Source: Mariniflexile litorale
GTDB taxonomy: Bacteria; Bacteroidota; Bacteroidia; Flavobacteriales; Flavobacteriaceae
Reading direction: 5' to 3'
Length of the DNA: 64,000 nt
Assembly (NCBI RefSeq): GCF_031128465.2
Contig: NZ_CP155618.1
Coordinates: 3,648,501 to 3,712,500 of the forward strand
Shown: positions 1-8,472 of the stretch, piece by piece
Layout: every line of letters starts with the position of its first letter
Numbering within the stretch: position 1 is the stretch's first letter
Program-made: the position numbers and the translations under genes
Notes under the pieces: model-generated
The model's input: only the letters and a program-made list of their open reading frames with translations
What the model was told of the DNA's origin: nothing
The model's database searches: none

Positions 1-1
1 A

Positions 2-909
2 AATACCATAGACTCCACTGGAGTAACCCAAATATCGACTTCCGATCCTGATAGTCGTCAAATCATGACCCGAAACAACATCTCGGAAGTAGCCTATACC
101 GTGCAAACAATTGTTGATGCCCGCCATAACATCCCGATTGATTTTAAAGTGACCAACCAAAACGATTCCAAGGCCATGGGAGGCATGCTACGCAGAACAA
201 AGACCATTTTAAGAACAAACAATTTTACGGCTCTTTTTGATAAAGGATATCACACTGGAAGTGAATTTAATGCAGCTCATCAATTAGGTATTAAAACACT
301 CGTAGCCATACCTAGTATAGGCAGGGCTTCACAAGCTCGGACACAAACTACAACTCCGAACACTTTGCCTATTGCAAGGAAAACGACACCTACACATGTC
401 CACAGGGAAATATCCTAAAAAGCAATGGCAGCACTTATAAAGGCAATAATTACACATTCAAGCAGTACAAGACCAAAAAATGTAAAAACTGTCCCGTTAG
501 AGACCTGTGCACCACTGCCAAAGCCAATGGAAAAGTAATACAACGCAGTGAATACCAACATTACATTGAGCAGAATGCCATAAGAATGAAACAAGATCCA
601 AAGGCTTACAAAAAAAGACAGGCTATCGTAGAGCATCCTTATGGCGTAATAAAAAGACAATGGGGATTTTATTATATCATGACCAAGAAGACCATTGAAC
701 ATGCCTCGGCAGATGTGGGTCTTATATTTTCTGCATATAACCTGCGTAGAATATTCAACTTAATTGACCACAATTCTCTAAAAGAGTACCTAAAAAGGCT
801 GTTTTTGATTTTTTACACCTATAGGACTGTTTTTAAAGCCTTTTGCCAAACCTATATCAATTCCAAAAACCAAAATATTTACCACAAAAAATATTATATG
901 GTAGCTTAA
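2..909 (+). pseudogene. IS1182-like DDE transposase, 5'-truncated by the window and frameshifted
   Basis: The reading frame is open from base 2, so the gene starts upstream of the window. It continues to about 338, where the frame changes; the second part runs to the TAA at 907-909. The first part contains LFDKGYHTGSEF, typical of the catalytic core of IS1182-type transposases. After the shift come a CxxC pair (CKNCPVRDLC) and the C-terminal IVEHPYGVIKRQWG motif. A single missing base in AAGCTCGGACAC near 339 would restore one frame. The transposase is therefore probably inactive. It lies directly left of the cassette array. The IS family was assigned from motifs only. Confidence 0.75.
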
Positions 910-952
910 ACCACCTATTTTTACTTAATTTTAAATTAAAAAAATAAAAAAA

Positions 953-979
953 CGATAGTTTTTAGACAAACTGACGTTG
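953..979 (+). repeat. Boundary sequence shared with 33572-33598 (probable IS end, or attI-like)
   Basis: A 21-bp stretch containing AGTTTTTAGACAAACTG is identical here and at 33572. In both places it is followed within 2 bp by a GTT core that opens a cassette. Here it lies 44 bp after the transposase stop, as expected for the right terminal repeat of the IS. The alternative is a primary attachment site: it contains the inverted repeat AGTTT/AAACT. Confidence 0.5.
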
Positions 980-1002
980 CCACACATTTGAAAAAACGAA
1001 CA

Positions 1003-1959
1003 TTGAGAAAAATTTACCTTCTGATTTTAATGTCATTCTTCTTGCAAAACTGCAAAGAAAAGACAGAATTGAATACAAATCTAAAACCGACTTACTCGGA
1101 ATTTAAGAACGCTTGGGAATCAAACAATCTTTATGGAAAAATAAAGGAACTGAAACAACTAAAAGCCAACTCTCAAGGAGAAAACAAATTTGAAAAGCCA
1201 ATCTTAAACTTCACTCAAAAGTTTACCGATTTCGGAGAAATTAAAGAAATTGAAAGCTATGACAATTTTGGAGAACTAATTCAAAAAGATGTTTACGAAT
1301 TTGACAACAACAATTTTTTAATAAAAACTATATCAACCAACAAACCGGCTGAATTGAATTACATTATGACTGTAAAAAATGACACAGTCAACAAAAATAA
1401 CGTAAGAACTTTAATTATAAATGACAGCTTAAAACAGCAAATCACGGTTTTTTATGACGAAAAGGATTTTGTAACAAAACAAGTTGCAATTGAAAAAGGC
1501 GATACAACTACTATCAATCACAAATATCATTTTGAAAACGATAATCTAATTTCAGAAATTCAATTTGAGAGAGACGAAAAAAAACCAAATCAAGAGTTTC
1601 ATTACAAATACGATAATAATAGAAACCTTGTGGAAAGTTCAACCAGAACAGAATGGATTGAATATTTGACCAAAACGGAATGGAAAGACAATCGAATTTT
1701 AAAGCAAACTGAATACACAGTTTCGGCAGATTTAAAAAAACACTTGGATAGAATAACCGAATACGACAGACTATTTAATCCTATCAATGTAAAAATCTAT
1801 GAAAACTCGGAATTAAATCGAGAATTAGAGTATGACTACGAATTTGACAAGTTTGGGAATTGGATAAAACGGACTGTTTCAATGAAAGAACATTTTGCGA
1901 ATTCGGACAAGTTCATACCTATTTACATTGAGTCGAGAGAAATAAAATATTGGAATTAA
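1003..1959 (+). CDS. Cassette 1: lipoprotein with YD-like repeats
   Basis: A predicted envelope lipoprotein of about 318 aa. The N-terminus reads MRKIYLLILMSFFLQNC, with lipobox LQNC. The body has short repeats such as YEFDNNNFL, YDNNRNLVE and YEFDKFGNW that resemble YD/RHS-type units. The TTG start at 1003 is preferred because it follows the array's usual leader (ACATTTGAnAAACGAAC); a TTG at 988 is also possible. It opens the visible array: the cassette begins GTTGCCACAC at 976 and ends in GTGTGGCAAC at 1965. Its function is unknown. Confidence 0.7.
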   Translation: MRKIYLLILMSFFLQNCKEKTELNTNLKPTYSEFKNAWESNNLYGKIKELKQLKANSQGENKFEKPILNFTQKFTDFGEIKEIESYDNFGELIQKDVYEFDNNNFLIKTISTNKPAELNYIMTVKNDTVNKNNVRTLIINDSLKQQITVFYDEKDFVTKQVAIEKGDTTTINHKYHFENDNLISEIQFERDEKKPNQEFHYKYDNNRNLVESSTRTEWIEYLTKTEWKDNRILKQTEYTVSADLKKHLDRITEYDRLFNPINVKIYENSELNRELEYDYEFDKFGNWIKRTVSMKEHFANSDKFIPIYIESREIKYWN

Positions 1960-1963
1960 AAAA

Positions 1964-2090
1964 CGTGTGGCAACATGTATAGCTCATTGCGGCTGAATTC
2001 CTAATCGGAATTCATTGCAATTTGCTATCTTTCGGTTACGGCGGAAAATCATAGCTGATTTTCCGCAACAAGCCATACACAAAACCGTTG
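1964..2090 (+). other. attC-like site S1
   Basis: The 5' box GTGTGGCAAC is followed by TGTAT, which pairs with ATACA before the closing CCGTTG core. The apical part differs from the main family, with GAATTCCTAATCGGAATTC and GGCGGAAAATC hairpins. It belongs to a minor subfamily with S20. Confidence 0.75.
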
Positions 2091-2101
2091 TGTGTAAAAA
2101 A

Positions 2102-2692
2102 ATGAAGCAATTAACAATCATATCAATCCTTTTCTTTTTAGTGTCGTGTTCTTCGACATTTAAAATTGTTGAACAACCTACGGACTACTCGAGTGTAATC
2201 AAAAAGGGTCATATAACGGGAGTGATATTTAAAGAAAATGGTAATTGTTTTCTGTGCCTACAAGACAAAGAAAGATTCACACCGACAATTGCCGAAATTG
2301 AAAAAGCAGAACAAATTTTGAAAAAGAAATTGAAGACAGTTAATAGTCAACGAATGAATCAAATTGATAACTGCCCAATAATCCACAAGAAATTAAAATC
2401 GTATAGACGCCAATACTTCGGGTACATAGAAGATAACGGAAACAAGATAATTTACACGACTTTCAATTGGAACAGATATTCTCTCTTCGACAGACTTCGT
2501 GGATACTACAAAGACGAAAGCGAAGATTGGAAAAAAGAAAAGGAAATGGTATTGGACGGCTGTAGCTACCATTGGGAAATAAAAATCAACTTGGAAACGG
2601 AAGAACTCTTTGAATTAGGAGTGAATGGAATTGCCGAAAACAAAATAAAAAATAAAAACTACCGCCAACACCTAAAAATAATTGCGGTTTAG
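2102..2692 (+). CDS. Cassette 2: hypothetical lipoprotein
   Basis: A protein of 196 aa with the lipoprotein signal MKQLTIISILFFLVSC. No family was recognised. The start at 2102 follows the core directly; an upstream in-frame start at 2015 lies inside site S1 and is unlikely. The last residues (RQHLKIIAV) are encoded by the next site, so the reading frame runs into S2. Cassette start (GTTGTGTG) and end box (CCGCCAAC) are not complementary, unlike most neighbours, so this unit may be a fusion or have a swapped site. Confidence 0.6.
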   Translation: MKQLTIISILFFLVSCSSTFKIVEQPTDYSSVIKKGHITGVIFKENGNCFLCLQDKERFTPTIAEIEKAEQILKKKLKTVNSQRMNQIDNCPIIHKKLKSYRRQYFGYIEDNGNKIIYTTFNWNRYSLFDRLRGYYKDESEDWKKEKEMVLDGCSYHWEIKINLETEELFELGVNGIAENKIKNKNYRQHLKIIAV

Positions 2693-3023
2693 TGCTTTAT
2701 CAAAGGTCGTTACGTGTTTGTAACGTCTGATTTTCCTTCGGAAAACCCTCGCACACAACCACGCAACATTCCAAGATATACAAAACCCTAAGCAATTTCC
2801 TAAAAAATGGTTGAACAAGTATAGTAACGAAGAAGGTTTACTATACTATATTTTGCATCAAGCAAATTATTTTTCTTTCAGTAGTTTTTCTAAATACTCC
2901 ATTATTTTATCTTTAATAATCAAGCGCTTTAAGTCATTGGATACCTAATTAAAAAGTAATATATTGCATATATAAACGATATAATTGCAATTAGATTAAT
3001 TTATTGTGGTTATACATGTGTTG
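2663..3023 (+). other. attC-like site S2, long form
   Basis: The 5' box CCGCCAAC leads into the usual left arm and the TTTTCCTTCGGAAAA apical hairpin. The right arm is interrupted after CCAAGATA by the 253-bp repeat and closes with ATACATGTGTTG. Confidence 0.75.
2771..3023 (+). repeat. 253-bp attC-nested repeat, copy 1
   Basis: It is one of nine near-identical inserts in the right arm of array sites. It contains the hairpin AGTATAGTAA/TTACTATACT and the reversed C-terminal codons EYLEKLLKEK of the XRE gene at 28724-29143. Confidence 0.85.
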
Positions 3024-3043
3024 TAAAACATTTGCCAAAAACA

Positions 3044-3826
3044 ATGACAGAACCAATATTTAAAGAAGAAGAAAAGGCTATTTTGTTAAGTGTTGATAAA
3101 GCAAAAGCATCTTCAAACAATAGTCAAGTCATTGGTCGAAATGGAGAATTGCCTCTTTTGACATTTCTGAATAATTATCTTCCACCTAATTTGAAAGCTG
3201 TGTCTGGACACTTTCTAACACCTGAATCAATTAAGTCACCTCAAATAGATATCATAATTATTGATAGTAGATATCCTCTTCTTGGCTACAATGATGACGG
3301 AACTGTACTAGTAATGGCTCACTCTGTTTTAAGAATAATAGAGATTAAAACAAATCTTACAACAAAAGATTTAAAAAAAACTGCTATAATATTTTCTAAG
3401 ACAAAACCTCTTTTTAATACCATTTGGAAACGTGATCAATCAGGATTTGACAAACCAGTTTTCGAATTATTAGCATATAGACTTACAGTTAAGGAAAGAA
3501 CTATTGAAAATTCATATTTTGAAAATTGCAATCCAGCAGACAATCATTTTGATGTATCTATATTAAGAAGTGAAGAATTACAGGACTATGGTATACAATT
3601 ACATTTCGAACCAACTTCGCAATGGAATGAATTTAAAGAAGTAACTAAAGACATACTTAAAGACAAATTTCTTCTAACTTGTTTTAAACAAAGAACACCC
3701 TTAGCAGATTTTTATTATCAATTAATTCAAGATTCCTATTATACTATTCACCATAGAAATTATTCTCTTAAAGATATCGGTGAGCATTTTATGGAATATT
3801 TAAATTGGACTACAACTCGAAGATAA
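3044..3826 (+). CDS. Cassette 3: DUF6602-like protein with a PD-(D/E)XK-type fold
   Basis: About 260 aa. The order NGELPLLTFLNNYLP, GHFLTP, SPQIDIIIID and then RIIEIKTNL resembles DUF6602-type proteins. The spaced D (in IDIIIID) and ExK (EIKT) look like a PD-(D/E)XK nuclease active site. A DNA-directed or defence role is inferred, not shown. The ATG at 3044 is preferred; TTG at 3032 is also in frame. Cassette start GTTGTAAAAC is exactly complementary to its end box. Confidence 0.6.
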   Translation: MTEPIFKEEEKAILLSVDKAKASSNNSQVIGRNGELPLLTFLNNYLPPNLKAVSGHFLTPESIKSPQIDIIIIDSRYPLLGYNDDGTVLVMAHSVLRIIEIKTNLTTKDLKKTAIIFSKTKPLFNTIWKRDQSGFDKPVFELLAYRLTVKERTIENSYFENCNPADNHFDVSILRSEELQDYGIQLHFEPTSQWNEFKEVTKDILKDKFLLTCFKQRTPLADFYYQLIQDSYYTIHHRNYSLKDIGEHFMEYLNWTTTRR

Positions 3827-3831
3827 AAAAC

Positions 3832-3965
3832 GTTTTACAACACCGTGTATAAAAAATTGCTATTTTTAGCTTAACCAATGTGAGTTGCTTTGCTTGCTTG
3901 CATCCGATTTTCCTTCGGAAAATCCTCGCACACAAGCACGCAACTTTCCATACACATAAACGTTG
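3832..3965 (+). other. attC-like site S3 (type example)
   Basis: The box GTTTTACAAC plus ACC-GTGTAT pairs with ATACAC-ATAAAC-GTTG at the 3' end. Inner stems are GTTGC/GCAAC and the apical hairpin GATTTTCCTTCGGAAAATC. The unpaired ACC against ATAAAC resembles the asymmetric spacer of attC sites. Confidence 0.85.
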
Positions 3966-3985
3966 TGCGTTTGAAAACGAAAACC

Positions 3986-4693
3986 TTGAAAAGAATATTG
4001 ATAATTATAATATTGACTTTTACAACTTCAAATATTTCTTCTCAAGAAAACAAAATTGTTGAAGGAAGGTTCAATCCAGTTTCCAGCTTTATTGATTATA
4101 GTGAATTTCTTGAAGACACAGAAAAAGTGCCAGAAAACATAAAAATAAATTTAGAGCTTTATCTAAAAGTTATTTTAGGAGATTGGTTTGATAAAATAAC
4201 TTTTTATGAAGGATTGATAGCTGATTTAGATGGCTATTTTAAAGAAAATCCATTAACATACAAAAGAGGTTGGTTAGCAACGAAATACCAGTTTGTTTAT
4301 CTATTATCAGATGAAAACATAGGAATTTCAAAATATTATATAAAAATTGATATGGATAAATATGGTCAAATCATTAATTGTAATTGGCCTTCTAAAGATT
4401 TTAACTATACGTATTCTTTTAATGAAAAAACAACTACACCTTTTCAGAATAATTTTCAGAGTAACGAATTGATGTTTGAAAACGCTATGAAATGGGCAAA
4501 AGCCAATTCTGTGCCAACAGATAATTACTCGGTTGAATTGACTTATAACAAGGAAAAGAATATAATGTGTTTTACATTTACATTTCTGACAGAAAAAAGA
4601 GGGAACAGTAAATCGTATAGAGTAGCTGAATTTAATTGGCTGAATGGATTAAAAGTTGCCGATTACTCAACAAAATCAATTACTAATCATTAA
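3986..4693 (+). CDS. Cassette 4: hypothetical secreted protein
   Basis: About 235 aa, beginning MKRILIIIILTFTTSNISSQ, a signal peptide without a lipobox Cys. No family was recognised. TTG at 3986 is chosen because it follows the leader GTTTGAAAACGAAAACC and gives a compact signal peptide; TTG at 3971 is an alternative. Cassette ends are GTTGTGC and GCACAAC. Confidence 0.6.
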   Translation: MKRILIIIILTFTTSNISSQENKIVEGRFNPVSSFIDYSEFLEDTEKVPENIKINLELYLKVILGDWFDKITFYEGLIADLDGYFKENPLTYKRGWLATKYQFVYLLSDENIGISKYYIKIDMDKYGQIINCNWPSKDFNYTYSFNEKTTTPFQNNFQSNELMFENAMKWAKANSVPTDNYSVELTYNKEKNIMCFTFTFLTEKRGNSKSYRVAEFNWLNGLKVADYSTKSITNH

Positions 4694-4704
4694 TAAATTA
4701 CGTT

Positions 4705-5069
4705 GCACAACAACGTATAAAAATAATGCGTAGTTTAGTGCTTAATCCAAGAGTCGTGCAATTTTGTTACGTCTGATTTTCCTTCAGAAAACCCTCGCAC
4801 ACAACCACCCAACTTTCCAAGATACACCAAACCCTAAGCAATTTCCTAAAAAATGGTTGAACAAGTATAGTAACGAAGAAGGTTTACTATTCTATATTTT
4901 GCATCAAGCAAATTATTTTTCTTTTAGTAGTTTTTCTAAATACTCCATTATTTTATCTTTAATAACCAAGCGCTTTAAGTCATTGGATACCTAATTAAAA
5001 AGTAATATATTGCATACATAAACGATATAATTGCAATTAGATTAATTTATTGTGGTTATACATGTGTTG
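4705..5069 (+). other. attC-like site S4, long form
   Basis: The box GCACAAC-AACGTATA begins the site. Its apical hairpin has one substitution (TTTTCCTTCAGAAAA), and the right arm carries repeat copy 2 before ATACATGTGTTG. Confidence 0.75.
4817..5069 (+). repeat. 253-bp attC-nested repeat, copy 2
   Basis: Same insert, same position and same orientation as copy 1. It retains the XRE 3' codons and the terminator-like hairpin. Confidence 0.85.
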
Positions 5070-5096
5070 GCATTAATTAAAAAAACGAACTCGAAA

Positions 5097-5618
5097 TTGA
5101 AATCTAACAACTTTATTAATCAAATCGTAGGAAAAACAGTTGATAAAATTTATCAAGTGGATTTCAATGAAAATAAAGATAATGACGATTACCTTCCTTG
5201 GACTTTTTTCATAACGTTTTCCGAATTTGATATGTTTATGGAAATTGAAGGGGATTTCGATGGAGACCATATAAAAATAAATCTCAACCAACTTTCTGAA
5301 CTTAAACAAAAACTCAAAAAGAACGACTTACGAAACGAACCTGATTTATGGCAAGTTTATGAAGTTAAAGAAAATGAAAATCTCGGAGAATTAATTAATA
5401 AACCAATCCTAAAATGTGAATACGGAATTGAAAAGGATGAGTTTACAATAAATGAGAATAACTTAAAAGGACAAAAGGAAGTATTTACATTTATCCGATT
5501 TTATTATGAGAAATCGTTTTTGACAATCTTTGAAGGTGGTTGCGGACTTTCAGTTTCGGATGACAAAAATATTAAACTGAACTTTGAAGAAACATTTGAC
5601 AAATATTTAGCGGAATAA
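5097..5618 (+). CDS. Cassette 5: hypothetical cytosolic protein
   Basis: 173 aa, acidic, without signal or membrane segment; it starts MKSNNFINQIVGKTVDKIY. Size, acidity and the central DGDHIKINLNQLSEL strand-helix pattern would suit a small immunity-type protein, but no family was recognised. TTG at 5097 is chosen over a GTG at 5052 that lies inside the preceding site. Cassette ends GTTGGCATTA and TAATGCCAAC match over 10 bases. Confidence 0.6.
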   Translation: MKSNNFINQIVGKTVDKIYQVDFNENKDNDDYLPWTFFITFSEFDMFMEIEGDFDGDHIKINLNQLSELKQKLKKNDLRNEPDLWQVYEVKENENLGELINKPILKCEYGIEKDEFTINENNLKGQKEVFTFIRFYYEKSFLTIFEGGCGLSVSDDKNIKLNFEETFDKYLAE

Positions 5619-5623
5619 AAAAC

Positions 5624-5756
5624 TAATGCCAACACCGTGTATAATTAATTGCTTGGTCACTGCCGACTTACGAACATTCCTTCGGAACGTTCTATCTGTG
5701 TTTTATTTGCTAAATTAGTTACTTAACCACGCAACTAACCATACACAAGACCGTTG
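5624..5756 (+). other. attC-like site S5
   Basis: Box TAATGCCAAC with ACCGTGTAT pairs with ATACACAAGACCGTTG. It belongs to the second apical subfamily (TAATTAATTGC, CATTCCTTCGGAACG hairpin, TAGTTACTT...GCAACTA). Confidence 0.8.
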
Positions 5757-5787
5757 TAAAACATTTGACCAAACGAAAACATTACGA

Positions 5788-5976
5788 ATGAATAAAGTTC
5801 TTGTTGTTCTAATTTCCATTTTAATTGTAGTAATTCCACTCGGAATTTTATACTATTTAATTTCATATGGAATTGTTCAGTTTTTCGAAAAAGAAACTTA
5901 TGCAATTATCATTTTCACATTAGCTTTATTATTCTTGGTTCAAGGAGGTTTAAAAAGATTAAGAAGAAAAAAATGA
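5788..5976 (+). CDS. Cassette 6a: small membrane protein
   Basis: 62 aa with two predicted membrane segments (VLVVLISILIVVIPLGILYYL and YAIIIFTLALLFLVQ) and a basic C-terminus (RLRRKK). Its stop overlaps the start of the next gene (ATGA), so this is a two-gene cassette with translational coupling. No family was recognised. Confidence 0.6.
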   Translation: MNKVLVVLISILIVVIPLGILYYLISYGIVQFFEKETYAIIIFTLALLFLVQGGLKRLRRKK

Positions 5977-6374
5977 CCAATCGACTTTTTATTTTATTAT
6001 TTCTTCTGACAGTTGGATTATATTCTTGTGATAATCTGACTCAAAAAGAGTTTTTTGACAAAATAGTTTACGATGAATACCACTCAAACTATGAAGGAAT
6101 AGTTACCGAAAAATATATTGACAAACAAAATCACGCAAGACCAATTATTATTATCCGACATGAAATATTTGGTGATAATAAAAAAGACTTTCTTTTCCAA
6201 AATCCTGAACTTTTTGACTATATCCAAATTGGAGATACAATAACTAAAAAAAATGAATCTTTAAAAATGAATCTCAAAAGAAAAAATCTTGACACGATAA
6301 TTAAGTTGGATTTTGACAATGTAAAAGGAAAGGAAAAATATTATTCTGAAAATAAATACATCATGGAAAATTAA
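5973..6374 (+). CDS. Cassette 6b: hypothetical lipoprotein
   Basis: 133 aa with signal MTNRLFILLFLLTVGLYSC and lipobox LYSC. The body (GIVTEKYIDKQNHARP, LFDYIQIGDTITKK) resembles that of cassette 27 (GKVKEKYISWNHNTP, LYNLVQINDSISKE), so the two are probably divergent relatives. It overlaps cassette gene 6a by 4 bases. Function unknown; an envelope location is inferred. Confidence 0.65.
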   Translation: MTNRLFILLFLLTVGLYSCDNLTQKEFFDKIVYDEYHSNYEGIVTEKYIDKQNHARPIIIIRHEIFGDNKKDFLFQNPELFDYIQIGDTITKKNESLKMNLKRKNLDTIIKLDFDNVKGKEKYYSENKYIMEN

Positions 6375-6380
6375 AAAAAC

Positions 6381-6763
6381 GTTTTACAACACCGTATCCT
6401 ATAAAAAATTGCTAGTTTTATACTAAACCAATGTCAGTTGCTTTGTTTGCTAGCTTCTAATTTTCCTTCAGAAAACCCTCGCACACAACCACGCAACTTT
6501 CCAAGATACACCAAAAAACCCTAAGCAATTTCCTAAAAAATGATTGAACAAGTATAGTAACGAAGAAGGTTTACTATTCTATATTTTGCATCAAGCAAAT
6601 TATTTTTCTTTCAGTAGTTTTTCTAAATACTCCATTTTATCTTGTTTAGATTTAATTACCAAGCGCTTTTAGTCATTGGATACCTAACTAAAAAGTAATA
6701 TATTGCATACATAAACGATATAATTGCAATTAGATTAATTTATTGTGATTATACCTATCGTTG
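6381..6763 (+). other. attC-like site S6, long form
   Basis: The box GTTTTACAAC matches the cassette start at 5753. The right arm carries repeat copy 3 and ends ATACCTATCGTTG, a variant of the usual ATACATGTGTTG. Confidence 0.75.
6501..6763 (+). repeat. attC-nested repeat, copy 3 (longer variant)
   Basis: It keeps a few more bases of the XRE gene (codons KSKQDKMEYLEKLLKEK, reversed) than most copies. It therefore looks like an intermediate between the full element at 28625 and the common short form. Confidence 0.8.
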
Positions 6764-6789
6764 TAAGCAAGGTCGAAAACCCAATCTGA

Positions 6790-7383
6790 ATGGAAAATGA
6801 ATTTAACGAAAGAATGTCAAACTCATCTGATAAAGAATTATTTGACATATTAAATAATAAAGAACGTTACCAAGAAATAGCATTTAATTCTGCGATTAAC
6901 GAACTTAACAAAAGAGGATTTTTTGAAGAAACGGCTCCTGCTTTGAAAGAGTATGAAGAAAATAAACGAAATGAAAAATTGGAATTTGAAAGACAGCAAA
7001 GTCTTCCAGAATTATATTCTCAAAAGTCGATTGTAATTTCTTCTACATTTTTTACTGCGATTTGTGGAGCAATTATGATGGCGTATAATTTTAGAAAATT
7101 AGGAAATAAAGAAAAGTCAAATTCAGTCTTAATATTTGGATTTATTTACGCTTTGTCTATAATGTTTCTTATCAGTCTGACTGATGTAAATATGATTCGA
7201 CTTATTTTACAAATCGGAGCTTTAATTGGTGGATTTGTTCTAATCTTGAAATTTGAAAAATTTTATCCGACTGATTTAGAACATCGGAATAAACCCATAT
7301 GGAAAATATTGATTTATGCTTTTCTAATTTTATTAAGTTCAATTGCTATATCAATATATATTTATACTAAAATTAACAGATGA
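6790..7383 (+). CDS. Cassette 7: hypothetical multi-pass membrane protein
   Basis: 197 aa. A soluble N-terminal helix region (about residues 1-75, with DKELFDILNNKERYQEIAFNSA) precedes three or four predicted membrane helices. The N-terminal pattern is common in small Bacteroidota membrane proteins, but no function is known. Cassette ends are GTTGTAAGC and GCTTACAGC (one mismatch). Confidence 0.6.
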   Translation: MENEFNERMSNSSDKELFDILNNKERYQEIAFNSAINELNKRGFFEETAPALKEYEENKRNEKLEFERQQSLPELYSQKSIVISSTFFTAICGAIMMAYNFRKLGNKEKSNSVLIFGFIYALSIMFLISLTDVNMIRLILQIGALIGGFVLILKFEKFYPTDLEHRNKPIWKILIYAFLILLSSIAISIYIYTKINR

Positions 7384-7393
7384 TTAAAACCCA

Positions 7394-7522
7394 GCTTACA
7401 GCACCGTATCATTAATTGCTTTGGTCGTTGCCTATTTGGAAAATTCCTTCGGAATTTTCTCGCGTCCGTTTTTGTTTACTAAATTAGTTGCTAAAACACG
7501 CAACTAACCATATAACACGTTG
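7394..7522 (+). other. attC-like site S7
   Basis: The box GCTTACAGC has a one-base change from YAAC. It is in the second apical subfamily (GAAAATTCCTTCGGAATTTTC) and its core is ACGTTG. Confidence 0.75.
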
Positions 7523-7544
7523 TAGCCAATTAAAAAAAAAAGAA

Positions 7545-8309
7545 ATGTCAATAACAAAAGAATCTGAATTAATAGGAATGAAAAAAATTAGTGAAGTCGT
7601 TGGTACTACACTAAAATTAATGAGAGAATATGCTAAAGTTGGTATGTCAACCAAAGAATTAGATGAATATGGAGGCGAGATTTTAAAAAGCTATGGAGCT
7701 AAATCAGCACCTTATGAAACTTATGATTTTCCTGGATATGCTTGTATAAGTGTAAATGAAGAAGTCGCTCACGGAATTCCATCTGAAAACAAAATTCTTA
7801 AGGAAGGAGATTTAATAAATATTGATGTATCAGCAGAATTAAATGGATTTTGGTCTGACAATGGAGGTTCGTTTGTACTTGGAAAAGATATACATAACCA
7901 TCAGCCTCTTGTAGATGCTTCTAAAAACATCTTAAAAAAGGCAATTACAAATATAAAAGGTGGTGTGAAAATAGCTGATATTGGACAAATTATTGAAACA
8001 GAAGCAAAAAAATCTGGTTTTAAAGTAATTAAAAATTTAGCAGGACATGGTGTTGGAAAAAGTTTACACGAAGAACCTGAAAACATATTAAACTATAGAG
8101 TTAAAACAAATCGAGAAAGATTTAAAAAAAATACTACAGTCGCTATAGAAACTTTTATAGCAACAAAATCAACTATTGCTTTAGAATTAAACGATGGTTG
8201 GACTTTAGTTGGAGATAAAGGTGGATATGTAACTCAACATGAACAAACAATTCTTATAACTGATAAATATCCTGTTATTTTAACAGAATCGAATGAAATT
8301 TGGAATTAA
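7545..8309 (+). CDS. map: Cassette 8: type I methionine aminopeptidase
   Basis: Predicted to remove the initiator Met from nascent proteins in the cytosol. It is 254 aa, the usual length for bacterial MetAP type I. All expected metal ligands are present: D94 and D105 (INIDVSAELNGFWSD), H168 (AGHGVGK), E202 (AIETF) and E233 (QHEQT), plus H76 (VAHGIP) and H175. There is no N-terminal extension. Finding an intact essential-type enzyme as an accessory cassette is unusual; it may be a second copy beside a chromosomal map. The start is the first ATG after leader AATTAAAAAAAAAAG. Cassette ends GTTGTAGCCA and TGGATACAAC differ by one base. Confidence 0.93.
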   Translation: MSITKESELIGMKKISEVVGTTLKLMREYAKVGMSTKELDEYGGEILKSYGAKSAPYETYDFPGYACISVNEEVAHGIPSENKILKEGDLINIDVSAELNGFWSDNGGSFVLGKDIHNHQPLVDASKNILKKAITNIKGGVKIADIGQIIETEAKKSGFKVIKNLAGHGVGKSLHEEPENILNYRVKTNRERFKKNTTVAIETFIATKSTIALELNDGWTLVGDKGGYVTQHEQTILITDKYPVILTESNEIWN

Positions 8310-8314
8310 ATAAC

Positions 8315-8443
8315 TGGATACAACACCGTATCCTAATGCTTAGTTTAATGCTTAATCAAGAGTCCGTGCGCTTTTGTTACATCTGATTTTCCTGCGGAAA
8401 ATCCTCGCATACAAAACCGCACTATTCTTATACATAATCGTTG
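8315..8443 (+). other. attC-like site S8
   Basis: Box TGGATACAAC with ACCGTATCC. The apical hairpin is GATTTTCCTGCGGAAAATC (loop T to G). The right arm is CGCACTATTCTTATACATAATCGTTG split over the usual boxes. Confidence 0.75.
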
Positions 8444-8472
8444 TAAAACATTTGACCAAACAATACACTGAA

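Noticed and set aside
3901-3930. The GATTTTCCTTCGGAAAATC hairpins as transcription terminators
   Set aside because: No T-run follows on either strand, and the hairpin always sits at the tip of a larger palindrome, so a structural role in recombination fits better.
4764-4994. Open frame of 76 codons across site S4 and repeat copy 2
   Set aside because: It is made of site and repeat sequence on the wrong strand relative to the XRE remnant, and similar frames are broken in the other copies.
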